Shown here in pieces: positions 49,019 through 61,809 of a DNA stretch of 64,000 nucleotides. The notes below the pieces were generated by a model, which had not been told where the DNA came from, ran no database searches, and saw only the letters and a program-made list of their open reading frames with translations. The stretch is from contig NC_084773.1 in assembly GCF_028858725.1 (NCBI RefSeq), positions 10,220,350 through 10,284,349 on the forward strand, given 5' to 3'. The first letter of the stretch is position 1. The number at the start of each line of letters is the position of its first letter. A program made the position numbers and the translations under genes. Source of the stretch: Colius striatus. Its lineage: Eukaryota; Chordata; Aves; Coliiformes; Coliidae.

Positions 49019-49789
49019 ACCACCTGTCAGTTCAGTCCTAGGCCAGCTCTAGGATCTGGGAGGTATAAACGTGGCTGAAAGCCAATTTTGCCTGCTCTCT
49101 TCCTCATTTGTCCCAATAGGAGTAAGAGGTCCAAACTCCATTTAGAGGTGTCTAGAAAAAGGCTGCAGAAGGACACATCTTTGAGCTCCTGGTTACATTT
49201 AAAATCCAAGAACAGGAATGCCACTATTTAGCTCCATCTTCCCTCCTTACCTTCTATCATCACAGTGCTTGCAATCACAATAATGAAGCCAAAACATGAG
49301 GAAATGTACAAGGACAGGTTATTTCCTGGAATGACTGGTGCTTTCTGCTTTCATTTGGCTTCCCAGGCAGCTTCTCCCCTGCAGCTCTGGTGTCTCCGCT
49401 CCTGTAGGGAACCAAGCAATATAGACCAACAGAGGGGTTTTTTCCCACCCTCTCTTTTTAAAGAATAGAAAATAGGAAAATAAATTAAAAACAAACAAAC
49501 AAAACTTTCTCCAAACATTTCCAGAGCTGCTGATTCTATTTTGAGCTTTAGCCATAAGATCACAACCAATTTAAACAGCCCTGATTCACCATATACAGAC
49601 ACAAAATCATGTGCGATGGTAGGAATTACCCTGATAATACAGCCTGAACTGTCCTGTCCCTGCCCTTCCTCCTTGCCTTTTGCCCTGCAGCTAGCAAAGA
49701 TAATGAGTAACAGTGATATTAAATAGGGATTTGGGGTTTTTTACCTTCCCCCTCCACCCTCCCCGAAAGTGGATAACACACTGCAGTAG

Positions 49790-50200
49790 ATAGAAAAATC
49801 CATCCGACTTTATTTAACTGCAACATTTATTAAGAGCAGTGAAAAGGTCAGCACGGAGCTCCCAGCGTATGGGCTAAACTCCTTTCCCCCAGCCCTGAAT
49901 GCAACAAGAAAGCAGATCCTTTAAGATGCAACTATCTTAAGCTCCTCTCCGATGGTTAAACTCTTAGTAATTCTAGGTTTTGGAGACAAACGTCAAAGCA
50001 GAGGGCTCTTCCCTTCATTATTCAAGTAAAGGCCCCATCAATATTATCTGTAATAAGAATCTGCTGTTGACATGGCTCACCCGCAGTTCCTGTTCCAGGC
50101 AGTAGTCCCTGTCAATAGGATTAAAGTGGAGGAATGCCTTTGACAAGTCCACCGGCTGCTGATTCATTGCTGCCATCAGGCTGTGGGCTGGGAAAGGCAC
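49790..50200. promoter_or_regulatory. candidate conserved block including an exon-like segment
   Basis: Repeat-free and CpG-bearing, with CATCCGACTTTATTTAAC, ACATTTATTAAG, CTTAGTAATTC, CATCAATATTATCTG and CAATAGGATTAAAG words. Its right end coincides with a minus-strand segment that could be a coding exon. The block could therefore be exon plus intronic element, or wholly regulatory. Confidence 0.38.
50081..50180 (-). other. weak coding exon candidate, 100 nt
   Basis: On the minus strand, TGCCTTTCCCAG and then CCCACAG offer two acceptors, and CTGCGG|GTGAGC a strong donor. The 100 bases between are open in a frame that contains NQQPVDLSKAFLHFNPIDRD and ends CLEQELR. The peptide looks protein-like but I cannot assign a family. 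Start phase is one base, end phase zero. No neighbouring segment in the window has a matching phase, so a chance frame in a conserved element is equally possible. Confidence 0.25.
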
Positions 50201-50209
50201 CAGGCACCA

Positions 50210-51310
50210 TTAGCTGGCCCTGCCACGGACCATGAAGCTTTGATTTCTGGTGCTAGCGGGGTCTTCCCTGGAGCTGCAGGAGGAACCAGGAAGTGGGAAA
50301 GTTTGTGAGTGGTTTACACTATTCCTGTCCTACCATGACACTTTTGGCTGAGTAATGGGCACATCAGCTGATGGGAAATTCTGAGGTGATTTGATGAGTG
50401 GTGCTGAACTGATTGGCATGGGGAAGCCATCCACCGAGTATAGGATGGAAGGGAGTGTTCCTCAGCCTGTTGTCACTGTCAGCTCCCTGTCGGCCTGGGA
50501 GACCAATTTACACATTGAGATGAAAGAGGAACTTACTGCCATGGCACTAGAGCCATTCCCAGTGCCAAACTGCTCACGGGAAGCAAAGAGCAATGCTGCC
50601 TGAGTGATGCAGCACTAGGTGCAGTGATGGCAGCTGTTGTGCCCAAGACACAAAGGAGCTGGGAATAATCCACAGTGAGAGGCACAAGCAATCAACTTGA
50701 ACTCAACTTTCTCTTGGAGCTTGGGCATGCTTCATCAGTCATTAGGATGCAAAAAAGTGCTCAAGGGACCAGGAGTTACACCACAGTCCATATGAACTAG
50801 TGCAGGTAAAAGCTCTGGAAGGAAAGCTCCAGGCACCAGGAGCTGCAGATCACTGGTGCACAGCTGGGCATATCTAGTCCTTCACATTACTGACTCATGT
50901 TTTCCTTCTCCTTAGCCTCCTTGTTTAATGCAGCTCTCAACTCCAAGGCTTTGTCATTACTCACTGGCTTGCATAGCCCCAGGTTTGCAGAGCTACTAGC
51001 TTCTTCCCTGCAGACAAGTGACAGAGGTGGAAGAGCCACAGAAGAGACTGTGCAGCCCCACAGCCCTGCTTTCAGCCTCTTTAGAGCCCAGTGGTCTGAT
51101 GCTGGCTAAAAACCAGCACCAAACCACAAAAATAAGGGAAAAAAAGTCAGCTGCCAGGGAAAATCCAAGCCTCCTAACCTTCTGCTCCTCGGCTTTTTGA
51201 GTGGAGCACACAGGACACATGCACACATACACACACACACACACACATTAGCACCCTCATCTTTTCCAGTGACTAAGCCCCTGTCTAATTTGTTCTGTTC
51301 CTGTCCCCTC
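50210..51310. other. non-coding stretch
   Basis: No gene or transposon recognised. It includes the AC microsatellite near its right end. Confidence 0.45.
51229..51247. repeat. (AC)n microsatellite
   Basis: About nine pure AC units, preceded by degenerate CACA words. Confidence 0.85.
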
Positions 51311-51319
51311 AGGTGCCGA

Positions 51320-51730
51320 GGCCAGGTCAGGAAGCAGGCAGCCTAGAGTAAATAGATTAGTTCTTTTTAAAATAAAACCTCTATTATTATCCTTAGGAAA
51401 AAAAATAACAACCCTTATTTTCAGGAATTGTTACATTTAATTAGGCTGCAGGTTCCACTGGGCTCTACAAACGGAGCCAAAAAAACACGAATGTCAAAAT
51501 ATTCTGCACACAAGATGAAAAGCCCTGAGCAGGGCAATCCGGTGAAAGGGAGCCCTGTCAGCCCGCCTGTCAACTCTGCTGCAGATTTTTCAAACCTAAT
51601 TAAAATGATCTTTAATTTTTTTTTCTTCTGGTTTTAAAGAAACACATTTTTCATTTTTTTTTTAAAGTTTCCGCCCCCCACCTCCTTTTAGTTTTTAATC
51701 AGACTGATTTCCTGCACCGAGACAGCCAGG
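51320..51730. promoter_or_regulatory. candidate conserved enhancer-like block
   Basis: Contains AAATAGATTAG, CTATTATTATCC, TTTAATTAGG (51436-51445), isolated CpGs (AAACGGAGCC, CACGAATG, CAATCCGG) and CCTAATTAAAATG near 51596. T-rich low-complexity parts lie at 51615-51665. Repeat-free otherwise. Composition fits a developmental enhancer. Confidence 0.4.
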
Positions 51731-52029
51731 AGGAAAGTGAAAGGGAGACCTGCAGAGGCATCCAGGGGTGGAAAACAGGAGGATCAGTGGCTATTCAGGC
51801 AGCAAAGCTTTTGCTGCAGCTCACCACGCGCCCACTGTTTACTCACACGTGAGATCAGCCCTAACAGGAAGAACAAGGTACCAAATTCTGTCCCTGCCTG
51901 TTTCCTGCCACCTTTGAGGGGAACGGGACCTTTCAGGCTCTTTGCAAATAAACAGGAGTGCATCAAAGGGACACCTGACTGCTGCACTCATTTTCGGCAA
52001 AACTAGAACAACTCAAAGGCACTCGAATT

Positions 52030-52430
52030 TTTGGCTGACAGCTCAGACCAAAAGGGCTTTTACTGCCCTGGGATTAACAGCTCCGATGCTTTGGAGCTGA
52101 TAGAGGAAGCCAGTTTGCAAATCCTGAAATGGGAGCTTGAACTACAAATTAATTTTGCTCATATCAATGCCTTGCCTACACAGGGCCCAGCAAATCCCTG
52201 TCCCTCACTGGGTTCATTGTTTTTGTGTGTAAAGTAATTTGGAGGGGCTGATCTTAGTAAAACAGTGCGTGGAGTCTTGCAGCAAAACGGGATGTTGCTG
52301 AAATGGAGGTGGCAGTACAGGGCAGAGCAAATCATTAGAACTGATAACCAATGTGATAAAAATGGGCATAAATAGGGATAAAGAGGATTAAAACAAGAAA
52401 GTAATGCTTAAGAGGAGGTTGAGTCAACAG
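52030..52430. promoter_or_regulatory. candidate conserved block
   Basis: Has GGGATTAACAG, GATGCTTTGGAGC, ACAAATTAATTTTGC, ATATCAATGCC, then AATCATTAGAACTGATAACC and three GATAAA-type words (AATGTGATAAAA, AGGGATAAAG, AGGATTAAAAC). Lies close to the 51.3 kb block and may belong to the same regulatory cluster. Confidence 0.35.
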
Positions 52431-52439
52431 CTATACAAA

Positions 52440-53970
52440 CACACGTTTTCCCTATCATCTCCTCTGCTCTAGTGTCTCCAAGAAATGTATTTGCTTACTT
52501 TAAACAACCATTTTTTTTCCCAGTCTGGTTTCCTAGAGAAACAACTCCTTTGTGATGGTGCTGAGGGTGTGTCTGTCTCCCTAATAAAACTTCTGAACTC
52601 ATCCAACAATTTCAACCAAGTTTGCCAGAAGGACAGAGTCCTCAAAGAAACTGACTGCTTACAAGTCTTCCCAGGGCTGAGTAGACAAGAGAAAGCTGAG
52701 CCCACACTGAAAGGCTGCAGTATGGGCTCACTTGATATTAAACACCAGAACGTCCAACCTTGAGGTGCCTTGTGCACAGGCAGCCACGCCTCATCGAATC
52801 ACTCTAACTGCTGTAGAAACAGCAGCATCTGAGCTACTCTGTGGAGAATTTAAAGTCGTGTCAACTGACAGCCCCTCTTTCTGAGAAATGCCAGTTGGGT
52901 AGCTGCAGCAGGGAAGTAGTCCCAACCAGGTAAAATGAGGTGTTTGCAGTCGCTATGTAGCACCAGCATCAGTTCTTCAGACATCTAACCTGGCCCTCAG
53001 CCCTTCCTGCACCAAAGTCACCTCTTGAGCACCAAGGGGTTGCAAGGCCAGGAGCAGGGATAAGGTCACCTCTGTTTTGTGCAAGATCCCAGCTACAGGA
53101 TCTCTCCTACTGCCTGGGTGAGGAAGAACAGAGGCAGAAGCAGCCCAGCTACTGTGGGAGTTGGCAACTTGTAAAATGAGAATGTTTGACCCTGCATCAG
53201 CCAGAGGGAAGGACGCTCCCACAAGGTCAGTCTCCTACAGCATCAATTTTCAGCCTCGATTTGCACTTTAAAAGCAGGTTGGGAAAGACCTGGTGCAGAT
53301 GCCTCTTTCTCATGTCAGGGCACAGGAATGGTTCCTGGATGGGGTGGGAGCATGGAGATGAGCTGAGAGCTGCATGCTCCTGCAGAGCTAAGGTGCCAAT
53401 GGGAAGAAAGGCTTGGAAAGTACAATGGGGTAAATTAAGAACCCCACTGGGGCTGCTCAGTGCCAGCTTATGCAAAAGCTCTGCTTAAGAAAGTCTCCTT
53501 CTCCAGGTTTGGATGCAGCCATTAACTCCTGTGCTCAAGCCTGGTGAAGGAGGCAGCAGAGAAGGAAGGAAAAACAACATTTCAAATGGGAGGGATCTCA
53601 GTTTCAACCTGCTTACCGTTGCTCCCACAACATTTAAGTTTGGGAAGCTCCTCAAAATATGACAACACTCAATTTTGCTGTGATGTCCTGGTACTTCCCC
53701 TTCCCTCTCATCAGCCCCCTACTATCTCAGTGGAAATACTCAAATACAAAAAACATAGAGCATCTCCTAGAGCAACAAAACTCCTCAGCTGGAGTCAAAG
53801 GAAGCCTGGCAGGTTTTACCCTGTGATTGCTCAGGGAAAATTCACCCATGTGACCTTTGTGTCCCACGAAAGAGATGAAATCAAGACTTGCGCAAGGCGC
53901 TGCAGGGGAAGGACGGACGGGTGGGTTTGCCCTCCTGGTCACCAAGCCGGGATCTTGCGTGCCTGGGAAT
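52440..53970. other. non-coding stretch
   Basis: No gene or repeat recognised. Confidence 0.45.
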
Positions 53971-53979
53971 CATGTCCGT

Positions 53980-54600
53980 AGGGGAATAGATGGAGCTGGC
54001 ATTTTTGGGACCCTGTGACTGGCTGTCCAGCTAGTAATTTAGTAAAGGGTGAGCAGATAATTTCCTGTTGGACTGGTCTGTTGGAAGGGCCTTTCCCCTC
54101 CGGGGAGCTGGTGGCTACGCAGCCAAGCCTGAAGACGCACAGGAGCAAAGCGTGCTCCCTCCTTTTATAGCGGGGCTGGTTTCCCTGCGTTGCCGTCATC
54201 CCTGGGGTGAGCAGTGCCGGAAGACATTTGAGGCTCTCCCCTGCAGAGGGTAAAAAGTCAAAAGGGTATTAAGCTGTCAGATTGGGGCAATTTATGTGTA
54301 TAAACAGAGCCCTGTTTTGCTGATTTACACCCTGATAGCACATGGCCCACAGGTAACAAACGCAGCACATCCCCACATCTGCCAGTGGAAGCAGTTTGAA
54401 TTGACTGACCCATAAAACTGCAAGGCTTGAAGTTATCTGGCTTCACATCTACATATACACACGCAAACAGCCACAGCCAGCAAGTGCTCATGGAGTAACA
54501 CGATATAAGCAATAAACGCTTTCCCTCAGCAAAAGTTAGGAGAGAGATTAGATAAGACGGCTAAAACAAACTTTAACCACGATGGTGGGAGCTCGGCTGG
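53980..54600. promoter_or_regulatory. candidate conserved enhancer-like block
   Basis: Carries CTAGTAATTTAG, GCAGATAATTTCC, GTATTAAGCTGTC, GGGGCAATTTATG, CTGATTTACACCCTGATAGC, AACACGATATAAGC, AATAAACGC and GAGATTAGATAAGACGG. Scattered CpGs persist. The 54000-54250 part is more GC-rich. Confidence 0.37.
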
Positions 54601-54609
54601 CCTGTCCTT

Positions 54610-57130
54610 TTACTCGGCTGAATAAGCCATGGCACAGGGAGCCCTCAGCACCAGCCACTCTGCAGTGCTGGTTTCCCATTGGGTGTAGATGGCCCAAATT
54701 AACCCACTACAATGTCTTCCACACTGTGAAAACAATTTAACTTTCACCTTTACAAGAGAGCTGTGTCTGTTCTCTTAAGCTCAGGTCCTGTTAAGACCTG
54801 CTTCCACTAGGAAAGGGCCCAAGACCTGTTTTTCCCCTTTGGAAAGGCTCCTGTTTGGAGCTGGAGAGGCTGCTTACCTCCATGGGTGCAGGAGAGAGAA
54901 AAGCAGCTCTGGCACCGTTACTTGCCTCCCAGGTGGTGCAATACAACTCTCTCAACTACACTGCATAACCAAACTCTGCTCCCTCCCACCTTCCCATAGA
55001 AAATCATGGTTGCAACAGCCCTAGAAACCTCCATCCTCTCCCCTCTGATGACACCAAGAAAGCAGGTTACCTTCAACCACTGACACCCAAGGGTGGGTCT
55101 GACAGAGGCACTGCAGGGTGTCTGCCCCCAACATATGCCACAGGGCAGCGTTTGCTTCCCATCATGGCAATTCATGCGTTCACATCAGCGTGCCGCTGCA
55201 GGGATGTGAGCAGCCACGCCGTTCCCATTCTGTCCAGCAGACTTCAGTGTCAATTGCATGCTCTGGGCAACAATAACAATTGGAAAAAATAATTGCATTT
55301 ATCATGTTGGCGACTCGGCCAGCTACATAAGAATGTTACATAGCAAAACCACAGAGTTCAGCCTGTTTCCACACAGGCAGCAGAACAATGACTGGCAGGA
55401 GTCCCCTGACATCAGATGCTCATCTTTAACTCGAGCAATTCTTCCACCAGCATCTCCGATCTACCAACCTGGGATGCCACAGCAGCCCAGCCTGCAGGTG
55501 GCCCTGAAGGTGATGGTGATACCACTGGTCAGAAGACAACTTCTGACAGCAACTAAGCAGGCAGAAAAATCACAATGGACTTACTCAACTGTTTTATCAC
55601 TAGAGAATGGAAAAGATGTAGAAATAAACTTTTCAAATGATGCCGCGATTCATGGGAAATTAAACTTCCCATGCTTCAGGCAGCAGTGATGGGTGACAGA
55701 CTATGGAAGAGGCCAGTAATGGCTCTTCCAGTGTCACTGCAGAACACACAGATAGGTGAATTGCAGTTGTGCCTCTCACAGTGACTTTCCCTCTGCATGC
55801 TACTTCAGCTTAGCAACGTCTTTGGCTAGCCTGCTAACCCTGCTCCTGTGTAACCTGGCCACTAGCACACTATTTTCTTGCATAATCTAGCTCATTAGGA
55901 CATGTTATTAATTTGCTTTGCTGATACGTAGAGAGGTTTAAGATAATGCAATGCCAATCTCAAAGAGTCCAAGCGAGAAAAGCAACTGAGCCCAGTGCTA
56001 TGAAAGGTTCCATCTCTTCTGACTCATGGCTGCCACAAAAATCCTGCCCACCCTTTGGACTCTAGTTACTGGGCAGCCATTCTGAAAGTTATATTGGTTC
56101 AGTGATCCCAGCAGAAAATAGCTCACCAAAATAGAGTCTGACCAAGCACCAAGCAAATCCAGCCACTTAAGTGGCTGCATGGTCACTTCATCCAGCACAA
56201 GACAAGATGGAGCAGGAAGGGGAAAACCAATACTACCCCCTTTGGATGTAGTGTCCGGCTAGATGGATGAGACAAAACATGAATTTGTTCCCAAAAGCCT
56301 TGTAAGCAAATGTAAGTTAAAATAGGTTCCTCTTAGATACAGTTCCTCTTAGTTCAGTGACTTCTGACTCTACGGTGTGTAAATTATTATTGTAGACTCC
56401 CTTGGATTTCACTGTATTGTCATACAAGAGCATCCAAACAAATCTGCCTGAAGCTTTCCAATAGTCACAAGATAGTTGTCTGTGTTGGCTGTGACTGACC
56501 TGCTACTTGTCAATGCATTAACCTAGCCTGATCCTGCAAAATAAAGTGTGATTGCCTATGCTACCTTCAAGCTGCAGTAAAGCCAACCCTGGCAATACCC
56601 CGTTCTTCTCAACAAAACTTGAACTACTTTAGACCTTGTTTAACAAACAATTTAAAACACATCGGAATGCCAGTGCAACTAGGCTTAAATCGGTCTTAAA
56701 TATTGATTCATACTGTAAATACAGATTGGAGTGGACATCTGTGTCCTCCAAGTCTTGCTGTGCTAGCTGATGATATGACCACAAGATGCTCATTGGACCT
56801 TCTCTGCAGAGACTGCTGCCTCAATCCCACTGATGGATATAATTTTTTCAAGCTGAGACCAGCTCTATCCTCAAGTTTGCTCTGGTGACTCAACACATGA
56901 AGCCACCCAGAGTTTTGCCACACTTCCCAAGTTTTCCTGGCTCTTCCCTGAACCCTGTCCAATACACTGATATTTTTATTCACCACAGCAGCACTGCCAT
57001 TGGGAGAAATTGTATTAGAGAGCCTCCTATGCTCTCTCTACTTCTAAACATCCTCCCCTTCTCAGTTACAGCCTGGCATTGGGACCATCCATTCAGCTGA
57101 GTTTTGCCCTGCTTCCTGTAGTCCACTGTC
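54610..57130. other. non-coding stretch
   Basis: No gene recognised. Short blocks near 55250-55330 (CAATAACAATTGG, AATAATTGC) and 55560-55690 (GATGCCGCGATTC) might be small regulatory elements. The 143-codon frame around 55258-55689 has no known likeness. Confidence 0.4.
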
Positions 57131-57139
57131 CCAGAAATG

Positions 57140-57655
57140 CAGCTTTTATTCTTTGTTCTCACATTCATCTGCATCACTGTATTTGTTGTTTGCTTGAGCC
57201 TGACTCCCCAAGCACTCTGTATTCCTACCTATCAGTGACCTCTCCTCTTCGTTATTTACCTCTTCCTGGCTCGTTACAATCAGCAGACCACATCAGTGGT
57301 GATTTTACTTTTTTTTTCATGTCATTGATAAAGATATTAAATGCAAGAATACTGGAGGGACCTCGCTACAAACACAGCTGGCGGATGATTTACAGTTACA
57401 TTTGGAGACCTGTCAGGGAGCCAGGTTTTAATCCATTTAATGTACACCCTCTTGATTTTATACTGCTCTAGATTCTTAATCAAAATGTCATGTGGTACCC
57501 AGTCAAATGTCTCTCAGAAGTCTTGTACACTACTATCACTTTTATCAACTAAACCAAAGAGAGACATCACATTCTATTTTCCACTAACTCATGCTGATTG
57601 ACATTAATTACAATTTTCTTCCTTTAATTGCTCATGAACTCCCATGAACAAGGAG
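57140..57655 (-). mobile_element. ancient CR1-type LINE fragment (reverse transcriptase)
   Basis: Read on the minus strand, degenerate frames give NVNQHELVENR, FDWVPHDILIKNLEQ, YIKWIKTWLPDRS and NIFINDM in the order found in CR1 ORF2 reverse transcriptases. Frames are broken by stops and a frameshift between PDRS and NIFINDM. The catalytic FADD motif, expected near 57278-57290, has decayed to SADC-like sequence, so the copy is inactive. It is diverged and 5'- and 3'-truncated, much older than the CR1 tails at 4.9 and 6.0 kb. Only part of ORF2 remains. Confidence 0.85.
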
Positions 57656-57659
57656 TAAC

Positions 57660-58870
57660 TTGTACCACCCAGCACACCACTATCAGCATCTCTCTGACTC
57701 ATCCTTGGCCACAGAGCATATGTATTTTGAGAGTAGCAATTCTCTAAACCCAAGGTTGGAACTGGGCACAAGCCAAGTTGGCCATCATCTGAAGTGGCAC
57801 AATGTGGAGACCATGGAAACAATCATGGTCTCGTTGAGGGCTTTACCTCTTCCAGAGGTCTGGAAAGGCAAGTGAACTCTGACACTAAAGAAAGGGTGTG
57901 AAGAATGGTTCTGCCAGACAGGGGAATTGTCCATCACCAGTCTTTGGGAGAGCACTGAGGTACACTCTGAAATCACTTCCTCAAGTTAAATCTTAGATGT
58001 GGTCAGAAGAATCTTTTTCCTGGGAGAACGGGTGTTACAAAACGTCTGCAAAGAGGCCAAAGCTGTTTATTCAGATGAGGCTGAAGTATGCTTCTAGCAA
58101 TAACATAGTGGATGTTATCTTGCTATCACAACTATTCAGTTTTGTTCCTTGAAAACTGGGAGTAATTCGTTGGCTTATGCCTGACTCGGTGCCTTGGTTC
58201 TTTCAACTCTCCAAGTTAAGTCTAGCGCCTGCCCCTGATACTGAAACTTCTATAACCATGAGTTGTTCCCTTTTTTTTTTTTAATGATTTAACTACAACT
58301 GAAGGACATTTCTAGGAAAAAATATGTTTCATATTTTGTGGTAGAAGAACAGAAAATATAAGTTAAAGTTCTTCCAATGTAATAGCTCAGACTTCATCAA
58401 GGTGAAGTCACTAAACATTTCAGCATCACTAAAAACTGCATTTGTTTATTCCCTACAAATGCTTTAGCTGAGAGACTTTTGCCATCACCAGCGCTGGACA
58501 ATTACTACTGGAATTCACCTGCTGTCTGTCTCATTTTGAGTGTGCAATCTTCAGCTAAGGAGTAGAGACAAAAACCTTATTACTGCCACAAAAAGTAACT
58601 CCCATAAGAAGACCTGCTTGGATGAAATAGAAGCATCCAATGTAACAAGCTAGGAAGATCTTCTGAAGTTTGAGTTTAGCAATCCCATACATCCAAGCAT
58701 CAGAAGCAGAGGAGTTTGAGAGAGATAAGACTGCACCTCCACAGACAAGGCCATTTCATGTTATTTTTTTCCCCTTTTTGCACTTGTCTAACACTGAAGA
58801 AAATGACTGTGCTGGACAGTGGGGATGTTCCCCTGCTCAGTACTGATTATACATGAGCTTTTCTCTGTCC
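57660..58870. other. non-coding stretch
   Basis: No gene recognised. A T-run of about 14 lies near 58270. The left edge may include further decayed LINE sequence. Confidence 0.4.
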
Positions 58871-58879
58871 CAAGGAATA

Positions 58880-59320
58880 ATACAGCAGACAGTGGTTTTA
58901 TGCTGTAAGAGATTCTCTGGCCCTGCATTTTTCATCTTTCCTCTGCCTAAGAAGAAATCTTGGCAGAACACACTGTAAAACACAAAGGATATTGTAATCT
59001 CGGGGTTAATGGCTACGCTGTTGAAAACTTTCCTGAGCCTTTGACTTATCTCATTAGTGAGCCAGAGAGCTGCTTTGGCATTAGATGTCACCTATACATT
59101 TGTAGAAATCCTCAACATCAATAAATCTCAACAAACATCCCCTCACTGCAACCCAAGTGCCTGCAAGGGTGCTAATCCTCAGCCAGCATTCACTTGATTA
59201 AATTATTTTTAAAAGATGATGCAGCTAATACTCCTTATTCCAGAGAATCCTGCATTGTTTTCCTTGTAAATTGCTCCTCCAAAAGGATAAAAGCTACAGC
59301 TTCTCACTTTCCACTCTAAA
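58880..59320. promoter_or_regulatory. candidate conserved block
   Basis: Contains TTGTAATCTCGGGGTTAATGG, CTACGCTG, CTCATTAGTG, GCATTAGATG, GTGCTAATCC, TTGATTAAATTATTTTT and GCAGCTAATAC. Homeodomain-type words recur at short spacing, without repeats. Confidence 0.33.
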
Positions 59321-59329
59321 ATAACCGTT

Positions 59330-61800
59330 GGCTGGAGCAGCAGCCTGCAAACTTCCCCAGGAAAAGTGAGATGCATCTGGTTAGTCACAGTCCAGTCCCC
59401 AGTCTTGGCCCAGTCTTGTGCCACTGGTCGATGTGATGGTCTGGGGGCCGTGTCTGTCTCATCACACACTGCTCTTTGTGCTGTGCCATGTGTTTATGGC
59501 TGTATCTCTCTGTGTGGATTAGAATGTCCTTCTCGAGGGTGGTGCTGGGGCAGTGGGAGCGAGGCCACGCAGGAGTCAGCAGCATTGAAGGGCTCTGTGC
59601 TGGCAGAACAATGGGTTTGCTCCAGGCACAGCTACTGACTTTTAACAGCTCTTTGCCAGTAACCCCATACGGGATTGCATCATGGAAAATCCTAGTGGAA
59701 AGACAGGAACAAAGGAAAGATGTCAGGCTGCTTTTAAAAGGGGCTTGTTCTCAGGCCAGAGGAAGCCTTTTGGTGGCCAGGAAGGCTCAGCCAGAGAAAG
59801 CTGGGCTCCCTTAAAGACTAGAGGCAAGTCTGGAGACATACACCAGATGAGAGAGACTGAGTAAAGGGCAATGCTTAGGAGGTGGTGGCTTCACCTCACT
59901 CAGCAGCTCTCCTACATTGTCTAGGGATGCAGTCTGTGTGTCTGGGTGAAAAAAAATCTTATGCAGACATCATGTCCCTTTATTGAGTTGTCTCCATGCT
60001 CCCCAAAGGGTCCAGAGTGCCTGTCAGGACACAGTATTTGACGATGCCCATAAGCTATTGAGCTCTCATCACTGAATCGACATCTCCAGAAAGGGAGCCA
60101 GGCAAGGAATGTGTCCCTGAGAGCCAGGGCTGGGGACACTGCCTAGACTCTGTCCAGGCTTGACTAGCTGGAAAGCACCCAGGGCTGGTTTTATAATGGC
60201 TTGTGACACCATACCTGAGGAAGAACACAGGCAGAGCTGTGACAAGAGGTTTTGGTCAAGAGAGGCTCTGCTCTTCAATAGAGAAGCAAGAGAGGCTCTG
60301 CTCTTCAATAGAGAAGCACGAAAGAGCCACCAGTGCTGGGGAGAAGCAAGAAAGCTCTTAAGAAGAGCCCAGCAAAGAAGCCCTACGCTACCCAATCATA
60401 GAATCATTGCAGCATGCAGTAGGACCAATGTCTGACTTTGGCTCTGATGAGACTTTTCTAATTCTAAACTGGTCTTTCTTTAACCCTCCAGGGATGGCAT
60501 GTGGAAGGATAGTGCAGAGCAGGTGTTTGAGAGATTCTAGTTCCTCCTTCAAGGTTCTACCCAAAAACTTGAAAACACCTTCTCACTGGCAAGATGAGGA
60601 CAACTCCAGCAGCCAAAGTGATGTATTTAGATCTCATGGCAACAGGAAGGTCACTTAGCTATCACACATAGAAAGGAAGCAGGAGAGATTGTAAGCCAGT
60701 CTGGAGACACAGCACATTTGCATTCTCATTAGCTGTATGGAAAACAGCTAGGAAGATTTTTTTGGCAATAAAGCTAGCCATTGACTTGCTCACTTGGCTG
60801 AAAAACTGATGCCAAGGACAAGCAAAGCAAAGCAAGAGAGCTGGCCTAGACCCAAGGGGTTTTGCAGAGCTCTCATTTTGCGTTCATTGCCCTTAGTCCA
60901 GGGGTCTTAAGTGTTACCAGTTTTAGGGTGTGAGTGAGAAAGTGGATTGCAAAAGGAGTTCTTTTCTATTTGCCTTTCTCTTCTGCTCCATCCTTGGCCA
61001 AATGGTCTGGATTTTGGACAGAAAATCCCTTCAAAACTCTGATATTCCTATGCCTGTGAGCACACAGGGCTGGCTGGCTGGAGCAGAAAGCAGAGCAGGG
61101 GCAGCCCCTGCTCTGGCAGCACGGTCATACCCACAGTGCCCAGCCAGCTCTCACCACTGCTGGCTGGTGACAGCCCAGCTACTGATGCTCTCCTGTGAGG
61201 AGGAGCTGCAAGGCAGCTCTCAGCTCAGCCAGTCCTGGGCTCTGCTCTGTGCTGCCTTAGTCTTGATGGTACTGGCTGGGTGATCAATACCTGAAGGTGC
61301 AGCTCACTGGCATGAGAGCCACAGCATGTACTGGACATCTCAGTTGCCTTGTCCCAGTTGGCTCTAAAGATGACAGCTGCAGCAGGAAGAGCACATCCCT
61401 CCCCTACCTGTACCACACACTGTGCTTAGAGATTCTGCTGCCCCACTACAAACACCACAGAGTAAAAGCAGTGTCTGTCACAGAGTGTGAGAGGACTGGG
61501 AACACGGCTGCTTTTACAATACAGTGGCATTATGTGGGATTTTGCTTGTTAATGCGTGCTACTAAGTGTTGCAAGAAAAAAAAAAGAATCATACTTTTAT
61601 TTTTTTCCTTAATGCCCTGAGAAATCTTGACAAGAATTTGGAAAAGTGTGAATCTGCTGTTAGCTGGGAAGAAAGATCCTTCTCCCAGCTTCATTTAAGT
61701 CTTGGAAGTGTCTATGTAGCTCAGAAACTTTTTCCTCCCCTAACTATTGACTCAATGTCTCAAATTTGGTTTGCCTTCCTTCACACACTTTTATGTTTGT
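59330..61800. other. non-coding stretch
   Basis: No gene or transposon recognised apart from the tandem duplication listed separately. AATCATAGAATCATTGCAG near 60395 recalls the CR1 tail word but is too short to call. Confidence 0.4.
60261..60320 (+). repeat. 30-bp tandem duplication
   Basis: Two adjacent 30-base units (60261-60290, 60291-60320) start AGAGGCTCTGCTCTTCAATA and differ at a single base near the end (CAAG versus CACG). Near identity implies a recent slippage or duplication event. No gene is involved as far as can be seen. Confidence 0.9.
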
Positions 61801-61809
61801 TTTACTAAT

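Larger units (their letters stand above)
45160..49780. other. long non-coding stretch
   Basis: No gene family recognised. Two perfect short hairpins and an AAAC microsatellite are listed separately. AT-rich 45590-45870 has no clear structure. Confidence 0.4.

Noticed and set aside
60395..60415. Another CR1 tail
   Set aside because: The AATCATAGAATCAT word alone is too short, and no GGTTGGAA block follows.
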